The notes under the pieces were generated by a model. That model searched no databases. It had not been told where the DNA came from and was given only the letters and a program-made list of their open reading frames with translations. Below, piece after piece: positions 22,802-24,057 of a stretch of DNA of 24,057 bases (within the stretch, counting starts at the first letter, position 1; every line of letters starts with the position of its first letter). Both the position numbers and the translations under genes were made by a program. Source of the DNA: a virus; the IMG/VR virus record IMGVR_UViG_3300008110_000404, positions 1 through 24,057 of that record, one strand, 5' to 3'.

Positions 22802-23402
22802 CTGTGCTCTCTGACCCATCATTCTGCACAGGTGGGATATCTTCTGGGCGCTCGGAAACGTCCACCACGTCTATCACTCCCATGAACTTAGCCAACTTAT
22901 CCTTGATGCGCTGCTCAACTTCAGCGTCGCTCATCTCAATCTTTTTGACCTCAATTTGCTCAGTAAACAGCCCGACTTCCGTGACTTTGCCTAGCGCGAT
23001 CAAAGCTTTTAGTCGGATGTTGGCGTTGGGCGACTTAGTCTCCTCAACCAGTTTGGCCACTGTGTAGCCCCGGATCTCCTGCGCCATATCAATGAACTGC
23101 CAGTCATACGCAGCCAGCATACCCGTCAAGTGGCGTACAGCAGGGGGAGTCTTAAGTTCTGCAAGGGAAGCTTTTTGCTCCGCAGTATCTGAGTTGGTAG
23201 TCAGCGTGTTGAAAGCTTTTCGCGCAGCTTGTGTCTGTTGTTGGTTTGCAACAGACTCGTCATCGTCCACACCCAGCTCTGCTAACCACTGCTCTGTAGT
23301 AACTTGCGCAGACAGGACATCCTCGGGCGACGCGTCGTCCAGTTTTTCAAAGCCTTCCCGAGAGGTGACCTCAGGTTCAAAATGCACCAAGTGATCTAAC
23401 AT
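22791..23402 (-). CDS. Putative terminase small subunit
   Basis: The 203-residue protein starts MLDHLVHFEPEVTSREGFEK. Residues 1-90 are acidic and helical with few hydrophobics. The segment AVRHLTGMLAAYDWQFIDMA (about 88-107), followed by YTVAKLVEETKSPNANIRLK and ALIALGKVTEVGLFTEQIEV, is a helical core that could be a DNA-binding or oligomerisation domain. The C-terminus is Asp/Glu/Ser-rich. No helix-turn-helix is obvious. The call rests on position: it is the first gene of the operon and overlaps terL, where small terminases usually lie, and on size. The segment KSPNANIRLKALIALGKVTEV is a pattern I have seen in proteins at that position. The start is supported by an in-frame TGA upstream. 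The Shine-Dalgarno is weak. Confidence 0.7.
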   Translation of the reverse strand: MLDHLVHFEPEVTSREGFEKLDDASPEDVLSAQVTTEQWLAELGVDDDESVANQQQTQAARKAFNTLTTNSDTAEQKASLAELKTPPAVRHLTGMLAAYDWQFIDMAQEIRGYTVAKLVEETKSPNANIRLKALIALGKVTEVGLFTEQIEVKKIEMSDAEVEQRIKDKLAKFMGVIDVVDVSERPEDIPPVQNDGSESTDES

Positions 23403-23473
23403 GCGTAGGAATCCGTTTCAGTTGCTTCCTCGTTGGCGCTAGTGTACACTTCTTCTTGGCAACAATGCAAGCG

Positions 23474-23479
23474 ATTGTA
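23474..23479 (-). promoter_or_regulatory. Possible leftward -10 element (TACAAT)
   Basis: On the minus strand TACAAT matches five of six consensus positions, but the -35 region is poor at every usual spacing. If used, transcription would start near 23467 and read into the putative small terminase gene. Treat as weak. Confidence 0.3.
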
Positions 23480-23515
23480 TTTTTGCTTCTCCTCGATGGT
23501 TCAGTTGCCATCTTT

Positions 23516-23553
23516 ACCCCCGGAACGTCTGCAGATGCCCGGGGGTTTTTTTT
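23516..23553 (+). terminator. Intrinsic terminator on the plus strand with no obvious gene before it
   Basis: ACCCCCGG (23516-23523) pairs with CCGGGGGT (23539-23546), a strong 8-bp stem, and T8 follows (23546-23553, the first T pairing with A23516). The loop contains the palindrome TCTGCAGA. On the minus strand there is no T tract, so it acts rightward. No plus-strand coding gene is seen upstream of it in this window. Confidence 0.8.
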
Positions 23554-23581
23554 GCCTCGAGTTTTTTCAAATTTTTATAAA

Positions 23582-23610
23582 ATTTTATGGGGGTACTGTG
23601 TTTTTGTACA
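23582..23610 (-). promoter_or_regulatory. Candidate leftward promoter for the packaging/structural operon, overlapped by LexA box
   Basis: On the minus strand TGTACA (23605-23610, four of six -35 matches) and TAAAAT (23582-23587, five of six -10 matches) are separated by exactly 17 bases. Transcription would start near 23575 and run into the terminase genes with a leader of about 170 bases. The region around it is AT-rich. The LexA-type box covers its -35 and part of its spacer. Confidence 0.5.
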
Positions 23611-23613
23611 GTA
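23594..23613. promoter_or_regulatory. LexA-type (SOS) operator candidate
   Basis: The 20-base site TACTGT-N8-ACAGTA matches all twelve arm positions of the E. coli LexA consensus and 16 of 20 positions overall. Arms are perfectly symmetric; the central eight bases are T-rich (GTTTTTGT). It lies in the only long intergenic region. Confidence 0.65.
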
Positions 23614-23724
23614 TAGGTTATCCGGATTTTTTGAAATTTGAATTGTGGTTACGAAACAGTGTTCACACCATGACGCCACGGCACACCCCAATAGGGCTTG
23701 GTGGGGGTAGGGTGGGGTTCGAGT

Positions 23725-23740
23725 GTGGAGAACTCTCCAC
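23725..23740. promoter_or_regulatory. Palindromic operator candidate GTGGAGA-AC-TCTCCAC
   Basis: A perfect 7+2+7 inverted repeat. Its right edge is about 29 bases upstream of the extended -10 element of the rightward promoter, so it sits roughly at -60 to -44 relative to the predicted start. A dimeric activator or repressor site is the natural reading; no cognate regulator is visible in this window. Confidence 0.5.
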
Positions 23741-23768
23741 TCTGTCAAGGGGATACGGCAACGACTTG

Positions 23769-23777
23769 TGGTATACT
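23769..23777 (+). promoter_or_regulatory. Extended -10 rightward promoter (TGG-TATACT)
   Basis: TATACT at 23772-23777 matches five of six consensus positions and is preceded by TGn, the extended -10 element, which can compensate for the lack of a recognisable -35. The start would be near 23784, giving a leader of about 74 bases to the ATG at 23858. Confidence 0.6.
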
Positions 23778-23815
23778 AGATGTATCGATTGGGGGAACTC
23801 AGTCGGTTCGGTTTG

Positions 23816-23840
23816 CCTCGCCCGTCTGCGAGGTTTTTTT
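23816..23840 (+). terminator. Intrinsic terminator inside the leader of the rightward gene
   Basis: CCTCG (23816-23820) and CGAGG (23829-23833) pair around an eight-base loop and are followed by T7 (23834-23840) and then CTTTT. It lies between the extended -10 promoter and the Shine-Dalgarno of the next gene, so it could act as an attenuator or end a short RNA of about 57 bases. The stem is short, so strength is moderate. Confidence 0.65.
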
Positions 23841-23857
23841 CTTTTGGAGATTCAATC

Positions 23858-24057
23858 ATGAACATTCAGTTCGATCGTTACATCGTTGCCGTTGGTAAGG
23901 CATTGGAATCAAACGCCAAGGTTGGTGTTGCACTCAAAGCCTTCAAGCCCATCTACGACAAAGCTACGCCAGAGAAACAGTTCGAGTATCGCTTGGCTGT
24001 TGGCACACTCATTGGCAAGCACTATGAGTGCGAGACTCGCGAGAGTGTCTATCGTGG
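23858..24057 (+). CDS. Rightward phage gene, unknown function (partial, runs off right edge)
   Basis: I translated this frame directly; 66 codons and two bases are present. It starts MNIQFDRYIVAVGKALESNA and continues KVGVALKAFKPIYDKATPEK, then QFEYRLAVGTLIGKHYECET. A GGAG Shine-Dalgarno at 23846-23849 lies eight bases before the ATG. The frame is open to the window edge and the predicted protein is helical with balanced charge. No domain is recognised from this piece. It is the only gene in the window on the plus strand and is preceded by its own promoter and leader terminator, so it most likely begins the opposite (early or middle) transcription unit of the phage. Confidence 0.8.
   Translation, partial: MNIQFDRYIVAVGKALESNAKVGVALKAFKPIYDKATPEKQFEYRLAVGTLIGKHYECETRESVYR

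Noticed and set aside
23617-23625. DnaA-box-like TTATCCGGA beside the AT-rich tract, suggesting an origin
   Set aside because: Only seven of nine positions match, there is a single copy, and no replication gene is near.
23456-23641. Plus-strand 61-codon frame beginning with a hydrophobic stretch
   Set aside because: It spans the strong terminator at 23516-23553 and the AT-rich tract; no Shine-Dalgarno and the sequence after the terminator is low complexity.
23433-23861. Long plus-strand open frame across the intergenic region
   Set aside because: It runs through two intrinsic terminators, the LexA-type box and the palindrome, has no ribosome site and lies over regulatory DNA.
1-24057. tRNA, rRNA, CRISPR array, insertion sequence or attachment site
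   Set aside because: No cloverleaf pattern, regular repeat-spacer series, transposase or integrase, or flanking direct repeats were seen by eye; a covariance-model scan would be needed to exclude a tRNA fully.

Overview
The window is most likely a piece of a tailed-phage genome (Caudoviricetes) and probably a short-tailed, podovirus-like one. From about 23.4 kb down to the left end almost every base is coding on the minus strand. The genes are packed with ATGA or TAATG stop/start overlaps or gaps of about 1-15 bases, except for one 146-base gap after the major capsid gene. In transcription order the operon runs: putative small terminase, large terminase, portal, a small unknown, a GroES-like co-chaperonin, an HNH nuclease, scaffold, two head-region proteins and the major capsid protein. 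After an intrinsic terminator come further virion proteins, an Ala/Lys coiled-coil protein, a large beta-rich virion protein, a cluster of very small basic or membrane proteins (including a holin candidate), two head-tail adaptor-like proteins, tail-fibre-type proteins, a 970-residue repeat protein, a glycine-rich adhesin and small membrane-associated proteins. No tape-measure, sheath or tail-tube gene is seen in the window, which fits a podovirus but does not prove it. No integrase, tRNA, rRNA or CRISPR array was seen.

The host is not shown directly. A near-consensus LexA box of the gamma/betaproteobacterial type (TACTGT-N8-ACAGTA) lies in the only long non-coding stretch and suggests a proteobacterial host. 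The protein repertoire resembles that of uncultured aquatic phages; this is a family-level impression from memory, not a database result.

The non-coding stretch (about 23403-23857) separates the leftward structural/packaging operon from a rightward gene that runs off the right edge. It holds a candidate leftward promoter overlapped by the LexA box, a second weaker leftward -10 element, a strong intrinsic terminator on the plus strand, a 7+2+7 palindrome, an extended -10 rightward promoter, and a second intrinsic terminator placed inside the leader of the rightward gene. This looks like a compact control switch and is the most interesting part of the window.

A second notable theme is a set of adjacent small basic proteins between 7.3 and 10.4 kb. 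Four share a module of the form ADG-x-A-x-(K/R)-G-K-T, usually at or near the C-terminus, attached to otherwise unrelated bodies. Four genes or coding segments were read directly from the sequence because they are short or cut by the window edge: 1-424 (partial), 875-967 (30 residues, membrane), 10390-10542 (50 residues, Cys/His-rich) and 23858-24057 (partial, plus strand).
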